From Chondromyces crocatus (GTDB lineage Bacteria; Myxococcota_A; Polyangia; Polyangiales; Polyangiaceae), in assembly GCF_001189295.1 (NCBI RefSeq), contig NZ_CP012159.1, forward strand, positions 9,098,501-9,162,500: a DNA stretch of 64,000 nucleotides, read 5' to 3'. The notes beneath the pieces are model-generated. The model made no database searches. It was given only the letters and a program-made list of their open reading frames with translations, and was not told where the DNA came from. The number at the start of each line of letters is the position of its first letter. Within the stretch, counting starts at the first letter, position 1. Position numbers and translations under genes: made by a program. Positions 1 to 8,858 of the stretch are shown piece by piece.

Positions 1-405
1 ATGCTGGCGAATGGCCGCACCCACTGGTCCATCGGGGAGCGCATCCGTGTGTACCGCGCGACGGGAGGGCGTGCCGGTCTCTTGCCGACGCCCGCAACCG
101 AGGAGAGCGAGCAAGAGGACGGCGACGCCCTCGAGGGCCGGCAGGGCTCGGAGCGCACCTCGCGTGATCCGCGGGACTATGACGTCGAGTACTACACACG
201 GCAGCTGCGCGAGACCTTCGCGGCCCGGCTGGCGCGCGCGCTGACCCCGGCAGATTTCGCGGCGGTCTTCGACGATCCCGGACAACCGTCGCTCTTCACG
301 CCATGCCTCTCGGGGGCCCGGCCCATTCTCACCGTCCTGCAAGAGCCCCAGGAGCATCGCGACGAGGCAGAATCGCCTGTCGAGACCACCGCGACCCCGG
401 GCTGA
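1..405 (+). CDS. Family B DNA polymerase, C-terminal end (partial)
   Basis: The frame is open from the left edge of the window, so the first ATG is not necessarily the start and the 5' part of the gene lies outside. The 134 visible residues include a WSIGERIRVYR-like stretch near the N-terminus and, around residues 60-100, a DYDVEYYTRQL...FAAVF segment followed by PSLFTP. This resembles the extreme C-terminus of the family B (Pol II-like) DNA polymerases of deltaproteobacteria and myxobacteria, which end with a thumb-like tail and a PxLF motif that could contact the sliding clamp. No catalytic motif is visible because the palm domain would lie upstream. The assignment rests on a short tail and is only moderately secure. 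Confidence 0.5.
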   Translation: MLANGRTHWSIGERIRVYRATGGRAGLLPTPATEESEQEDGDALEGRQGSERTSRDPRDYDVEYYTRQLRETFAARLARALTPADFAAVFDDPGQPSLFTPCLSGARPILTVLQEPQEHRDEAESPVETTATPG

Positions 406-550
406 ACAGACGCCGGAGCCATTCCCCGGCGAACCTTGCGACCCGACAGGCCAGAGGAGAATGCTTCGCGACGGCATTCGCTTGCGCTGAAGTGAATCGA
501 AGGTTCTATCAGCACACAACGACAACGCTCCAGCAACGCTGACCCTGCCG

Positions 551-1690
551 CTACGGCTCCTCGGCCACCACCAGCACGATCTTTCCCCGTGTGTGCCTCG
601 TCGCGATCATCTCGTGTGCCGTCCGCACCTCCGAGAGGGGAAGGGTCTCCGACACCAGCGGCCGCACCTTCTTCTCCTCGATGAGTGCCGTCATCTTCTC
701 CAGCGTCGCCGCATCGGGGTGCGCTTGCACCCTGGCTCCCTGGATCCCTCGTTTCTTCAGCGCCTCGGCGTCCGGCGCCTCCAGGAGCGTCGCCAGGAAC
801 CCTCCCCTGCGCACCACGTCGATCGAACGCTTCGTCGTATCTCCGCCAACGTTGTCGAGCACCACGTCCACGTTCCTCACGACGCGATCGAAGCTCGTCC
901 TCGTGTAGTCGATCGCCAGGTCCGCCCCCAGCTCGCGCAGCAGCTCCTGGTTGCGCGTCGACGCCGTCGCCAGCACCCGCGCTCCGCGCGCCTTCGCAAG
1001 CTGGACCGCGAACACCCCGACCCCGCCCGATGCTCCCTGGATGAGCACCGTCTGCCCCTTCTCCAGGGACGCCGTCTCGAAGAGACCTTGCCACGCCGTG
1101 AGCCCCGCCAGCGGCACCGCAGCCGCCTCCTTGAACGAAAGCGACGCGGGCTTCAGCGCGGCTTCCCCTTCCTTCACGATCGCGTACTCCGCGTAGCCAC
1201 CCCCGCGCGCTTGATCCAGGAACGCATACACCGCGTCCCCTTGCTTGAAGCGCGACACCCCCTCGCCCACCTGCGTGACCACCCCGGCGACATCCAGCCC
1301 GAGCACGAACGGCAGCCGACTCTCCATCAGCGCCCTCAGATCCTTGCGGGTGGCTTGCCGCATCTTGGCGTCGACGGGGTTCACCCCGGCCGCGATGACG
1401 CGAACGAGCAGCTCACCTGCCTTCGGCTCGGGCCGCGGGATCTCTTCCTGCTGCATGACGTCCGCATCTCCCACGGCATGGATGCGGATCGCCTTCATCA
1501 TCGCCCGCTTCGGCTCCAGCTGTGGCGCCGGTGCCACCGGCGCTGCGCTCGGCGAGGCTTCGCTCGGTTGAACCGGCTCCGACGGACGAGTCTCTGCAGC
1601 GGGGGCCGCGCAGGAAAGAATGCCCACCAGGCAAGAGCACACCGCAGCCATCCAGGGGGCGCGCAGCGCGCCGGCGAGGTCGTCCATCAT
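551..1690 (-). CDS. NAD(P)H:quinone oxidoreductase-like MDR protein with lipoprotein leader
   Basis: Zinc-independent medium-chain dehydrogenase/reductase of the quinone-oxidoreductase group. It has a GroES-like N-terminal fold with a GVNPVDAKMR motif and a Rossmann domain with IQGASGGVGVFAVQLAK. The start at 1690 is chosen because AAGGGAA lies upstream and the first residues form a lipoprotein signal (hydrophobic stretch, lipobox ILSC, Cys27). It is followed by a roughly 35-residue Pro/Ala/Glu/Ser linker. The canonical cytosolic start of this family, MMKAIR, sits intact at residues 64-65, so a start at 1498 or 1501 would give a normal-length soluble enzyme. If the leader is real, the enzyme is a membrane-anchored, exported reductase, which is unusual for an NADPH user. 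Function is confident at family level only. Confidence 0.85.
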   Translation of the reverse strand: MMDDLAGALRAPWMAAVCSCLVGILSCAAPAAETRPSEPVQPSEASPSAAPVAPAPQLEPKRAMMKAIRIHAVGDADVMQQEEIPRPEPKAGELLVRVIAAGVNPVDAKMRQATRKDLRALMESRLPFVLGLDVAGVVTQVGEGVSRFKQGDAVYAFLDQARGGGYAEYAIVKEGEAALKPASLSFKEAAAVPLAGLTAWQGLFETASLEKGQTVLIQGASGGVGVFAVQLAKARGARVLATASTRNQELLRELGADLAIDYTRTSFDRVVRNVDVVLDNVGGDTTKRSIDVVRRGGFLATLLEAPDAEALKKRGIQGARVQAHPDAATLEKMTALIEEKKVRPLVSETLPLSEVRTAHEMIATRHTRGKIVLVVAEEP

Positions 1691-1861
1691 GTTCGCATTC
1701 CCTTCGTTTGAAGGGCCTACGTAGCGTCCAGAGACGAGCGAAGCAACCGACTCGCGGGCACGGCGCCTGTGCCTGCAAGGCACGCGACGAAGCCCTTCGA
1801 TGGTGCCACCCCGAGCGCGCGATGCGCCTCCCCACATCACAGCTTCACCGCAGGAGGAGCG

Positions 1862-3142
1862 CTATGCCGACGTCCCCAGCTCCCCCAGCCGCCGCTCCAG
1901 GTACGCTCGCTCCTGCGCGTTCCTCGCCAGCCCGATCGCTGCGGTGTACGCCGCGCGCGCTTCCTCCTGGCGCCCCAGCCGCCGCAGCAACTCTCCCCGT
2001 GCGGCCGGCAGCAGGTGGTAGCTCGCCAGCTCCTCCCGCGCGGCCAGCCGATCGAGCCACGAAAGCCCTTCCGCAGCCCTGCCGGCCATCGCCACCGCCA
2101 CTGCCGCGTTCAGCTCCACCACCGCGGACGGCGCCACGCGGAGCAGCGCCCCGTACAGCGCCGCGATCTGCGGCCAGTCCGTCGCCTCGGGTGTCGTCGC
2201 TTGCGCGTGCAGTGCCGCGATGGCTGCCTGGAGCTGATACGGCCCGGCCGGCTGCGACCGCACCTCCCGGGGTGCCGCCCGTCGCAACGCGATCGCCCGG
2301 TCCAGCAGCGAGAGCCCCTCGGCGATCGCCCCTCGATCCCAGCGCGACCGATCTTGCTCCTCCAGCGGGATCAGCGCCCCCTCCTCGCCAAGCCGCGCTT
2401 CCCGTCGCGCATCGTGCAGCAGCATCAGCGCCGCGAGCCCCAGCACCTCGGGCTCCTCCGGCAGCAGCTCCACGAGGAGCCGGCCCAGAGCCACCGCCTC
2501 CGATACCAGATCCCGCCGCCCCAGCACCTCGCCGAACGAGGCCACGTACCCCTCGTTGAACACCAGGTACACCACCGCCAGCACCCCCCCGAGGCGCTCT
2601 GGCAGGTCCGCGGGCGCCGGTACCGCGTAAGGGATCCCGGCCTCCTTGATCTTCCGCTTCGCCCGCACCAGCCGCTGCGCCGTCGTGGCTTCGCTCTCCA
2701 GAAACGCCCGCGCGATCTCCCCCGTCGACAGCCCGGACACCGTGCGCAGCGCGAGCCCCACCTGCGCCTCGCGGGACAGCGCCGGGTGACAGCACGTGAA
2801 CAGGAGCCGCAGCCGATCGTCCGGCAGGTGCTGCCCATCCAGCGCCTCCTCGCGATCGAACGCTTCGAGCGCCGCCACCTCTGGCAGCTCTCCGGACACC
2901 TGCGGCGCTCCACGCTTGCGCCGCAGCAGGTTCCGCGCGCGGTTCTGGGCCACCGTCGTGAGCCAGGCCGCCGGACGCACGGGAACGCCCTCTGCCCCCC
3001 ACACCGTCAGCGCCTTCTCGAAGGCGTCCTGCAGCGCGTCCTGCGCCAGCTCGAAATCACCCCCGCACACACGGATCAGCCCGGCGAGGACACGGGCCCC
3101 CTCCAGTCGGAACACCTGCTCGATGGTGGTTTCGGATCGCAC
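1862..3142 (-). CDS. ECF42-type RNA polymerase sigma factor with C-terminal TPR-like extension
   Basis: Sigma region 2 is seen near the N-terminus ([14 protein letters not shown], then [20 protein letters not shown]), with region 4 around residues 110-160 ([21 protein letters not shown]). It is followed by about 200 residues of helical, TPR-like repeats. This two-part layout, about 420 aa long, is characteristic of ECF42 factors, which have no anti-sigma factor and are regulated through their C-terminal extension. The gene follows a DGPF/YCII gene on the same strand, the diagnostic ECF42 neighbour. The frame remains open upstream to 3229; the GTG at 3142 was chosen because homologous ECF42 proteins begin just before the IEQVFRLE stretch, but no clear Shine-Dalgarno supports it. 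It may control other DGPF genes in this window (32247, 47483). Confidence 0.9.
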   Translation of the reverse strand: MRSETTIEQVFRLEGARVLAGLIRVCGGDFELAQDALQDAFEKALTVWGAEGVPVRPAAWLTTVAQNRARNLLRRKRGAPQVSGELPEVAALEAFDREEALDGQHLPDDRLRLLFTCCHPALSREAQVGLALRTVSGLSTGEIARAFLESEATTAQRLVRAKRKIKEAGIPYAVPAPADLPERLGGVLAVVYLVFNEGYVASFGEVLGRRDLVSEAVALGRLLVELLPEEPEVLGLAALMLLHDARREARLGEEGALIPLEEQDRSRWDRGAIAEGLSLLDRAIALRRAAPREVRSQPAGPYQLQAAIAALHAQATTPEATDWPQIAALYGALLRVAPSAVVELNAAVAVAMAGRAAEGLSWLDRLAAREELASYHLLPAARGELLRRLGRQEEARAAYTAAIGLARNAQERAYLERRLGELGTSA

Positions 3143-3265
3143 GACGCCGAGGACGCGCCCCCACGGGCGCCCCTCGGCCGCGAACCTACCACGCGAGACA
3201 AAACCGGCGGGAGGCCCACCCGCCGCCACGCACCGCGCCGTGACGGCCCGGGACCTCCCTTCCGA

Positions 3266-3619
3266 TCACATCTCGAAATTCATCACCGGCCGCACCTCGA
3301 CCGACCCGAGCGGCGCGCTCGGACACTTCGCGGCCCACTTCAACGCTTCTTCCAGGTCCGGCACCTCGATCACGTAGTAGCCACCGAACTGCTCCTTCGT
3401 CTCCGCGAACGGCCCGTCGGTCGTGAGCGTCTTGCCCTCACGGATGCGGACCGTGGTCGCCGTCGCCACCGGCTTCAGGGCGTTACCGCTGCGCAGGATG
3501 CCCGCCTTCTCCATCGCATCGGTGTACGCGTTGTACTCCCCGAAGAGCTGCTGCGACTGGGCCTCCGGCATGTTCGCCCAGAGCGACTCGTCGTCATAAA
3601 CGAGGATCATGTACTGCAT
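3266..3619 (-). CDS. DGPF/YCII-domain protein (ECF42 partner)
   Basis: A 117-aa single-domain YCII-related protein with the signature stretch TDGPFAETKEQFGGYYVIE in its middle. The family folds as a ferredoxin-like dimer resembling muconolactone isomerases; its biochemical role is unknown, but it is consistently co-encoded with and transcribed by ECF42 sigma factors. AGGAGA lies 12 nt ahead of the ATG. It is the first gene of the unit and the sigma factor follows it downstream. A candidate ECF42 promoter is at 3676-3702. Family membership is clear, molecular function is not. Confidence 0.9.
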   Translation of the reverse strand: MQYMILVYDDESLWANMPEAQSQQLFGEYNAYTDAMEKAGILRSGNALKPVATATTVRIREGKTLTTDGPFAETKEQFGGYYVIEVPDLEEALKWAAKCPSAPLGSVEVRPVMNFEM

Positions 3620-3675
3620 CGGTCTCTTGTCTCCTGGGTCACGCGGCGCCCCTGCGGCGCCGTCTCCACCCCCAC

Positions 3676-3702
3676 GACACGCGAGCAGGCCTCGGATCGA
3701 CA
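3676..3702 (-). promoter_or_regulatory. Candidate ECF42 promoter (TGTCGA-N17-TGTC)
   Basis: On the minus strand TGTCGA (3702-3697) is followed after 17 nt by TGTC (3679-3676), about 60 nt upstream of the DGPF start. ECF42 promoters are reported to use TGTCGA at -35 and CGAC/CGTC at -10, so the -35 is perfect and the -10 has one mismatch. The same 17-nt spacing is found at 32152 and 48684. Confidence 0.5.
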
Positions 3703-3834
3703 GACCTCGGTCGATTTTTTTCTCTCGTGGGATGAGGTGATGTCCCTGACCTCTGGGAGCGGCTTGTGACGTCAGGTCGACCCACGTAGAACCAGACGCC
3801 CCTCAGCGACCGCTCCTCCCGGAGGCCTTCAGGC

Positions 3835-5112
3835 ATGAGCAACAACGACCCCGTATCGATCGCGAAAATTCGCCAGGTGCGTGCGCGCGTCGAGGTGTCG
3901 CTGGCCGAGGCCAAGGCAGCGCTGACGGCGACCGACGGCGATGTCGCCGCAGCCATCGCCAGGCTGATGACGCCCGAGCAGGAGGCCCGCGACCGCAACC
4001 ATGCCATCGCCTGGAAGATCGTGGACGGCTCGGCGCCGAGCGAGGCCAGGCCCCCGCCGGACGCGAAACCGGACGTGTCGCCACCGCCTCCACCGCCTCC
4101 ACCCCTCTCCGCCCTGGACCGCGCCGCCTGGGTGCAGGCGCAGATCGACGAGCGACGACCAGCCGCTCACGTGGAGGGGAGCATCGGGCGCATCGTGCAG
4201 GAGCTTGCGCGCGGGGTGCACGGCCTCGAACACCAGGGACCGGACGTGTTCGGGATGGAGGTCCCGCCCGCGGAGCGCGCGGGCCTGAGCGTCCTGGCAG
4301 AAGAGGCACGCGCGGCGCTCCTCGCGTGGCGTGACGAGTGCGTGCGACGCGAGGGAGACGCCGGCGCGCAGTTCGTCGCCGCCATCGCCGGGCGCGTGGG
4401 CGTGCTGCTGGAGCCGGAGCGAGATCACCTGGACCTGCCTGGAAGCGACAGGCTCGCCGCCGTGCAAGCTGCGTTCGCGCGGGTGACGGACCTCCTTTCG
4501 GATCCCCCCGCGCTCATCAGCTGGTGGCACCAGAACGGCGGCCTTGGAGACGGCCAGGTCGAGGTGCGGATACAGACGTCGGATGGCGCCGCCCTGCAAC
4601 ACCTCGCGGGCACACGGCACGCTGGCTACGGCGCCGCACTTCCCGCCGAGTACCTGTGGTTCCTGACGCAGACCAATGGCCTGACCGTCCTCGCCGAGAA
4701 CGACGCCCCGGCACTCCTCGTCGCTCCGATCGAGTCCATCGACCACGACCACTTCGACGCGGTCCCCGTCGAGGGCCTCGATTCCCCCTTCGTGTTCGGC
4801 GACATCGACGGGTACGGGGCGCTCGCCTTCGACGCAACGGCCACGCTGCGCGATCCGCGGCCCGTGTTCTGGATCGAGGGAGACGATGCGCCGAGGGCGA
4901 CCCGCATCGCCGACTCCTTCGCCGACTTCATCGAGCGGCTGTGCGACGCCCATCTGCGGCTGCCCACCTTGCTCGCTGCGAGCGGCATCTCTGTTCCCCC
5001 GTCCCTCGAAAAGCCGAGGCCAGCGTCCACGGAGCCACACGCCGCTCATCGCAACCTGCGCCCCCCTCGATCCTCCCCTACGCCGAGGCGCCGGCGCCGC
5101 GTCCGAGAATGA
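3835..5112 (+). CDS. UBA/TS-N-like plus SMI1/KNR4 (SUKH) domain protein
   Basis: A 425-aa protein with GGAGG nine nt ahead of its ATG. Residues 1-45 resemble the UBA-like TS-N module of elongation factor Ts (alternating helices ending in TDGDVAAAIARL). A poly-proline linker follows (residues about 75-90). The C-terminal half (about 260-380) has SMI1/KNR4 features: a LPAEYLWFLTQTNG stretch, a central D/E-rich strand and an FADFIERL end. SUKH proteins often act as immunity proteins against toxins or as scaffolds. No toxin gene is adjacent. The last 35 nt overlap the opposing ATPase gene at 5078. The tail after residue 390 is Pro/Arg-rich and probably disordered. Fusion of TS-N-like and SUKH modules is unusual; the SUKH call is firmer than the TS-N call. 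Confidence 0.7.
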   Translation: MSNNDPVSIAKIRQVRARVEVSLAEAKAALTATDGDVAAAIARLMTPEQEARDRNHAIAWKIVDGSAPSEARPPPDAKPDVSPPPPPPPPLSALDRAAWVQAQIDERRPAAHVEGSIGRIVQELARGVHGLEHQGPDVFGMEVPPAERAGLSVLAEEARAALLAWRDECVRREGDAGAQFVAAIAGRVGVLLEPERDHLDLPGSDRLAAVQAAFARVTDLLSDPPALISWWHQNGGLGDGQVEVRIQTSDGAALQHLAGTRHAGYGAALPAEYLWFLTQTNGLTVLAENDAPALLVAPIESIDHDHFDAVPVEGLDSPFVFGDIDGYGALAFDATATLRDPRPVFWIEGDDAPRATRIADSFADFIERLCDAHLRLPTLLAASGISVPPSLEKPRPASTEPHAAHRNLRPPRSSPTPRRRRRVRE

Positions 5113-5623
5113 ACGCGACCCGCTCCTCCACGGTGCCCCTGGGCACGTCGAGCAGCTCGTAGCCGCACGCCGAGTAGGTCATCACCATCGAGGCGTAGGT
5201 CCGCTCTGCCTCCTCCAGCGACTGCTTTCGCTCCTCGTCTCGCGTGAAGATCTCGGGCCAGGGCGGGCAGAGGAAGACCCGGCGCGCGTAGCGGAACAGC
5301 GCCGCGGCCTTCTCCATGTGCGCCGGGACGGGCAGCCCCTGCAGCCGCAGGTAGCCGATCACATCCGGCACGCCCCGATCGAAGAAGACCCGCCCCGCCC
5401 TCGCCGCGTGATCATGAAACGCTCGGATCTCCCAGGACAGCATCATCTCGGCGAACAGCACGGGATCCACCCACGGCAACGCCCTGCCCGAGATCGCGAC
5501 CTGCTCCTGGATGATCCGGCGCCCCACCTCGCTCGACGTGCGAAAGCCAGCCCTGCCGAGCGCCGCGATCAGCGTGCTCTTCCCCGACCCTGGCCCTCCA
5601 CTGATCACCGAGAACGAGCGCAT
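5078..5623 (-). CDS. AAA_28-type P-loop ATPase/kinase-like protein
   Basis: A 181-aa P-loop protein starting MRSFSVISGGPGSGKSTL, with the Walker A (GGPGSGKS) at residues 9-16. A conserved aspartate-arginine pair (VFFDRGVPDVIGY) in the middle matches the DRxxxD lid region of predicted AAA_28/NadR-like kinases. The size fits this single-domain family, whose members are predicted nucleoside or small-molecule kinases or ATP-dependent chaperone-like proteins. It is followed 20 nt after its upstream neighbour, the VOC gene, on the same strand, so the two probably form an operon. Convergent overlap of 35 nt with the SUKH gene. Substrate unknown. Confidence 0.85.
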   Translation of the reverse strand: MRSFSVISGGPGSGKSTLIAALGRAGFRTSSEVGRRIIQEQVAISGRALPWVDPVLFAEMMLSWEIRAFHDHAARAGRVFFDRGVPDVIGYLRLQGLPVPAHMEKAAALFRYARRVFLCPPWPEIFTRDEERKQSLEEAERTYASMVMTYSACGYELLDVPRGTVEERVAFILGRGAGASA

Positions 5624-5643
5624 GACCTCGAACCAGACCGGCG

Positions 5644-6069
5644 TCAGCCGGGCTCGTCGCTTTGCGCCTCGACGGGCTCGTGCAGCACCGCCTCCAGACG
5701 ATACCCATCGAGATCACGCACGAACGCCGCGTAGTAGCCTGGCTCGTAGTTCTCCCGGATGCCGGGCGGCCCTTCGTCGACGCCACCCCCCGCCATCGCC
5801 TCGGCATGGAACCCGTCCACCGCCCCGCGTGAAGGTGCGGCGAGCGCGAGGTGAAAGCCCGGCCCGGGTGCTCGCGCCTCCGCCCCGGTCTGGACCAGGG
5901 CCAGCGGCGCCTCGCCCACGAAGCCCGCCGGGCCATACCCGATGCCCCTCGTGCTGCGCCACAGACGCACGTAGCCGAGTGGAGCGAGCACCTTGTCGTA
6001 GAAGGCCCCGGCCCGCTCGAGATCCGCCACGCCGAGCGAGAGATGATCGAACACGGCCGACCGTAACAT
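5644..6069 (-). CDS. VOC (glyoxalase/bleomycin-resistance-like) protein
   Basis: A single vicinal-oxygen-chelate domain. It starts MLRSAVFDHLSLGVADLERA, with the first metal-ligand-type His in the FDHLS strand, a central GFHLALAA strand and a C-terminal YYAAFVRDLDGYRLEAV strand carrying the usual glutamate. The frame extends upstream to 6117, but 6069 is the start expected for the family; GGGAGG is only 1-2 nt away, so the start is uncertain. Located 20 nt upstream of the P-loop ATPase gene and transcribed with it. Likely a dioxygenase, glyoxalase or resistance-type protein; substrate unknown. Confidence 0.85.
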   Translation of the reverse strand: MLRSAVFDHLSLGVADLERAGAFYDKVLAPLGYVRLWRSTRGIGYGPAGFVGEAPLALVQTGAEARAPGPGFHLALAAPSRGAVDGFHAEAMAGGGVDEGPPGIRENYEPGYYAAFVRDLDGYRLEAVLHEPVEAQSDEPG

Positions 6070-6187
6070 CCCTCCCCCGGCCCTCACAACGTGCCTCCCG
6101 GCACCGCCCATCCCCACTCGAACACCTCGCCAGGCGACCGAAAACCACGCCCTTCATCCGGTCTCCGTTGCGCGCTACGACGCGGCG

Positions 6188-7045
6188 ATGGCGAACGAAA
6201 CGAACGAGTCCCTCGCAGCGTCCGACTGGGCCGGCGCACGTGGCGAGAAGTGGCGTGCTCAGCTCTCGGGCATGGAGGCGATGCTCCGGCCCGTGGAAGA
6301 GCCCTTGCTCCGCGCGCTGGACCTCGACGGCCCTCGCCGCATTGCCGACATCGGATGTGGTGGTGGAGGCACCTCCCTGGAACTCCTGCGCCGAGCCCCA
6401 GCAGGAAGCATCGTCCACGGCTTCGACGTCTCGCCTCCCCTGGTCGACGTGGCGCGCGAGCGTGCACTGGCCGATGGCAGCGGGGTCGTCTTCCACCTCG
6501 CCGACATGTCGACGGCGCGACCGCCCGAAGGGCCCTACGATCGCCTCGTCTCGCGCTTCGGCATCATGTTCTTCTCCGATCCGCCCGCGGCCTTCGCCAA
6601 CCTGGCCCAGTGGCTCGCCCCCGGCGGTCGGTTCGCCTTCGCGGCCTGGGGCCGCCAAGCCGACAACCCGTGGATGCTCACCCTGCGCGACGTGATCGCG
6701 AAGATCGTCGACATCCCCGCGCCGGAGCCCGACGCGCCCGGGCCGTTCCGCTACGCCGAGGCCGACAAGCTGCTCGCCCTGCTCGAACGAGCGGGCTTCG
6801 GCGAACTCGCCGTGCAGGACTGGCGTGGGACCTTGGCCATGGGCGACCACCTTCCGGCAGCGGAGGCGGCCAGCTTCGCGCTCGCCGCGTTCTCATTCGG
6901 TGAGCTGCTCGCTCAGCATGGAGACGCGGCGCGCGAGCAGGCCCGCAAGGCGCTCACGGAGCGCTTTTCCGAGCACGAGCAGCAAGGTGTCGTCCGGATG
7001 GCGGCGTGCGTCCACATCTTCACCGGCACACGCCTCGCCCCATGA
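6188..7045 (+). CDS. Class I SAM-dependent methyltransferase
   Basis: A 285-aa methyltransferase with motif I IADIGCGGGGTSLELL at residues about 52-67, an acidic end of strand 2 (HGFDVS), a post-motif LADMS and motif III-like WLAPGGRFAFAAWG. It most resembles ubiquinone/menaquinone-type methyltransferases (UbiE-like, Methyltransf_11/25). The C-terminal third forms the cap with no recognised specificity motif. Standing alone between a divergent VOC gene and a convergent TetR gene, it gives no contextual clue to the substrate. Confidence 0.88.
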   Translation: MANETNESLAASDWAGARGEKWRAQLSGMEAMLRPVEEPLLRALDLDGPRRIADIGCGGGGTSLELLRRAPAGSIVHGFDVSPPLVDVARERALADGSGVVFHLADMSTARPPEGPYDRLVSRFGIMFFSDPPAAFANLAQWLAPGGRFAFAAWGRQADNPWMLTLRDVIAKIVDIPAPEPDAPGPFRYAEADKLLALLERAGFGELAVQDWRGTLAMGDHLPAAEAASFALAAFSFGELLAQHGDAAREQARKALTERFSEHEQQGVVRMAACVHIFTGTRLAP

Positions 7046-7068
7046 GCCCAGGCCGCCAGCCCTCCTGA

Positions 7069-7749
7069 TCAGACCTCTGCCAGCGCGGAGACAGCGCGGC
7101 GCCTCCGAGGCCTGGCTTGCTCGGAGAGCCTGGCTTGCTCGGGGAGCCCCAGGTAGCGCTCCAGGAGCAGCACCAGCTCATCCTCCAGCACCCCCGAGAG
7201 CACGTCGTCCTGCCGCTCGACGAAGCCCTGGAGGATCACCGCGTGGCACACCGTGGCCAGCAGCCAGCCCGAGAGCTCCGGGTTCGGCAGCGCCACCCCC
7301 AGCGACGCGAAGAACGCCCCCGCCTGCGCCGCGCACCGCTCTCCCGCCGTCGGCGGCCTGCGGCTCCGGATCCTCGGCATCTCCTCCGCGAACACCCGCT
7401 GCAACGCAGGCTCCACGGCCTGTGCCGCCATGAACGCCTTCACCAGCGTCCGCAGCCTCGCCTTCCCCCCCTTGCCCGTGTGCTTCCGCAGCACCTCGCC
7501 CATCACCGCGTCGGTCCGGGCCACGTGACGCCGCTCCAGCTCCACGACCAGCGCCTCCTTGTTCGGGAAGAACTGGTAGAGCGACGCGATGTTCACGCCG
7601 GCCCGCTCCGCCACCCGGTTCGTCGTCAGCGCGGCGTACCCCTCCCGGATGAGAATGTAAGTCGTTGCTTGCAAGATCACGTTCACCGTCTCCCGGGACC
7701 GATCCTGCTTCGGGGTGCGGCGCAGCTCCGTCGTGCGTCCTCTCGCCAT
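7069..7749 (-). CDS. TetR/AcrR family regulator
   Basis: A 226-aa repressor-type protein starting MARGRTTELRRTP. The N-terminal HTH runs from TVNVILQATTYILIREGYAALTTNRVAERAGVNIASLYQFFPNKEALV (residues about 20-68 in overlapping pieces), with the helix-turn-helix at VAERAGVNIASLYQ. The C-terminal ligand domain is poorly conserved. The start at 7749 gives the standard short pre-HTH arm. It is divergently transcribed from the SDR gene at 7811 with a 61-nt intergenic region containing the palindrome CGTTCCCGAACG, so it likely represses itself and the SDR gene. Confidence 0.9.
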   Translation of the reverse strand: MARGRTTELRRTPKQDRSRETVNVILQATTYILIREGYAALTTNRVAERAGVNIASLYQFFPNKEALVVELERRHVARTDAVMGEVLRKHTGKGGKARLRTLVKAFMAAQAVEPALQRVFAEEMPRIRSRRPPTAGERCAAQAGAFFASLGVALPNPELSGWLLATVCHAVILQGFVERQDDVLSGVLEDELVLLLERYLGLPEQARLSEQARPRRRRAVSALAEV

Positions 7750-7757
7750 GCCCGCAT

Positions 7758-7769
7758 CGTTCCCGAACG
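7758..7769. promoter_or_regulatory. Palindromic operator candidate for the divergent TetR
   Basis: CGTTCCCGAACG has 5-bp perfect arms around CC and lies 8 nt upstream of the TetR start codon, in the 61-nt gap between the TetR gene and the divergent SDR gene. Position and symmetry fit a TetR-type operator serving both promoters. No clear -10/-35 pair is evident. Confidence 0.4.
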
Positions 7770-7810
7770 CAAGCTGACGGTCCAGCCTGTGCGACCTAGA
7801 TTTCAGCGGC

Positions 7811-8716
7811 ATGAAGCCAGCTCGAACCTCTCCCGAGACGCCCCCCGAGCGCGACCTCCAGGGCGCCAGCATCGCCTTCCTCGGCGGCACCTCCGGCATC
7901 GGCCTCGCCGCGGCGACGGCCATCGCCTCGCGGGGTGCTGCCATCCTCCTCGCCGGTCGCGACCCCGACCGAGGCGCGCGGGCCGCCCAGCGCGTGCGGG
8001 ACGCGGGCGCCGCCGACGTCACGTTCCTGGAGGCCGATCTCCTCTCGCTGGCGGGCGTCGCTCGTGCCGCCGACGCCATCCGCGCCTGGCGCCCTGCCCT
8101 CCACGGCCTCGTCCACACGGCCATGGTGGCCGCCCCCCAGCGCGTCGACACGCCCGACGGCTTCGAGCGCGCCTTCGGCCTCCAGTACCTCGCCCGCTAC
8201 GCACTCAACCGCGCCTTGCTACCCACGCTGGTCGCCTCCGGCGACGGGCGCATCATCCACGTCGGCGCCAAGCCCATCCCAGCAAAGCTCGTCCCCGACC
8301 TCGACGACCTCCAGTTCACGCGGCGAAGGTGGTCCCTCCTGCCCACGCTCATGTCGTCCCAGGTGCTCGGCTACCTGCACGTCCAGGAAGCCACCCGCCG
8401 CTGGCACGACCTCCCCGTCACCGCCACCATCGCCTGCGTCGGCATGACCCGGACCGCCACCGTCCGCGACTTCCCCTGGTACATCCGGGTCCTCTACCAG
8501 CTCTTCGCAGAGACCCCCGAGAGCGCCGCCAGGAACGTCATCCGCTTGCTGCTCGACGCGGACACGCGCCGCGCGAAAGGCGCCGTGATCTACAACCCCG
8601 GCCGCTTCGAGCCGGTGCCCATCCGCCACGACCCCGCGCTCACGGAGAGGACGTGGCACCTCTCCGAGGCCCTGGCCCGAGCGCGCGGGTTCGCCTTCCC
8701 TCCCGCCTCGACCTGA
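7811..8716 (+). CDS. SDR-family oxidoreductase-like protein with degenerate active site
   Basis: A 301-aa Rossmann protein with the cofactor-binding GGTSGIG at residues 25-31 and an AGRDPDR end to the second strand, consistent with NADP(H). The usual NNAG is replaced by VHTAMV. The catalytic Ser strand reads IIHVGAKP. The YxxxK motif appears as Y188-L-H-V-Q192, so the catalytic lysine is missing. This resembles the atypical 'WW-domain oxidoreductase-like' SDRs. It may bind nucleotide without classical dehydrogenase activity. Divergent from, and probably regulated by, the TetR at 7069. Confidence 0.8.
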   Translation: MKPARTSPETPPERDLQGASIAFLGGTSGIGLAAATAIASRGAAILLAGRDPDRGARAAQRVRDAGAADVTFLEADLLSLAGVARAADAIRAWRPALHGLVHTAMVAAPQRVDTPDGFERAFGLQYLARYALNRALLPTLVASGDGRIIHVGAKPIPAKLVPDLDDLQFTRRRWSLLPTLMSSQVLGYLHVQEATRRWHDLPVTATIACVGMTRTATVRDFPWYIRVLYQLFAETPESAARNVIRLLLDADTRRAKGAVIYNPGRFEPVPIRHDPALTERTWHLSEALARARGFAFPPAST

Positions 8717-8719
8717 GTC

Positions 8720-8770
8720 AGCGAGCCGTGCCTCGACCGAACCACGCGCCTCGACCCGAGCCGGCTCGCT
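8720..8770. repeat. Inverted repeat downstream of the SDR gene
   Basis: AGCGAGCC (8720-8727) is complementary to GGCTCGCT (8763-8770). The right arm also forms the 12-bp palindrome CGAGCCGGCTCG (8757-8768). GCCTCGACC-like nonamers recur through the stretch. It may be a weak terminator for the SDR gene; there is no T-run. Confidence 0.3.
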
Positions 8771-8858
8771 CGACCTGACCCCGAGACCCGAGCAGCCCAC
8801 GACCGAACGGGTCCCTCACCGGCCGCCGAGATCAGACGCTGAGATCGCCACCTCTGCC

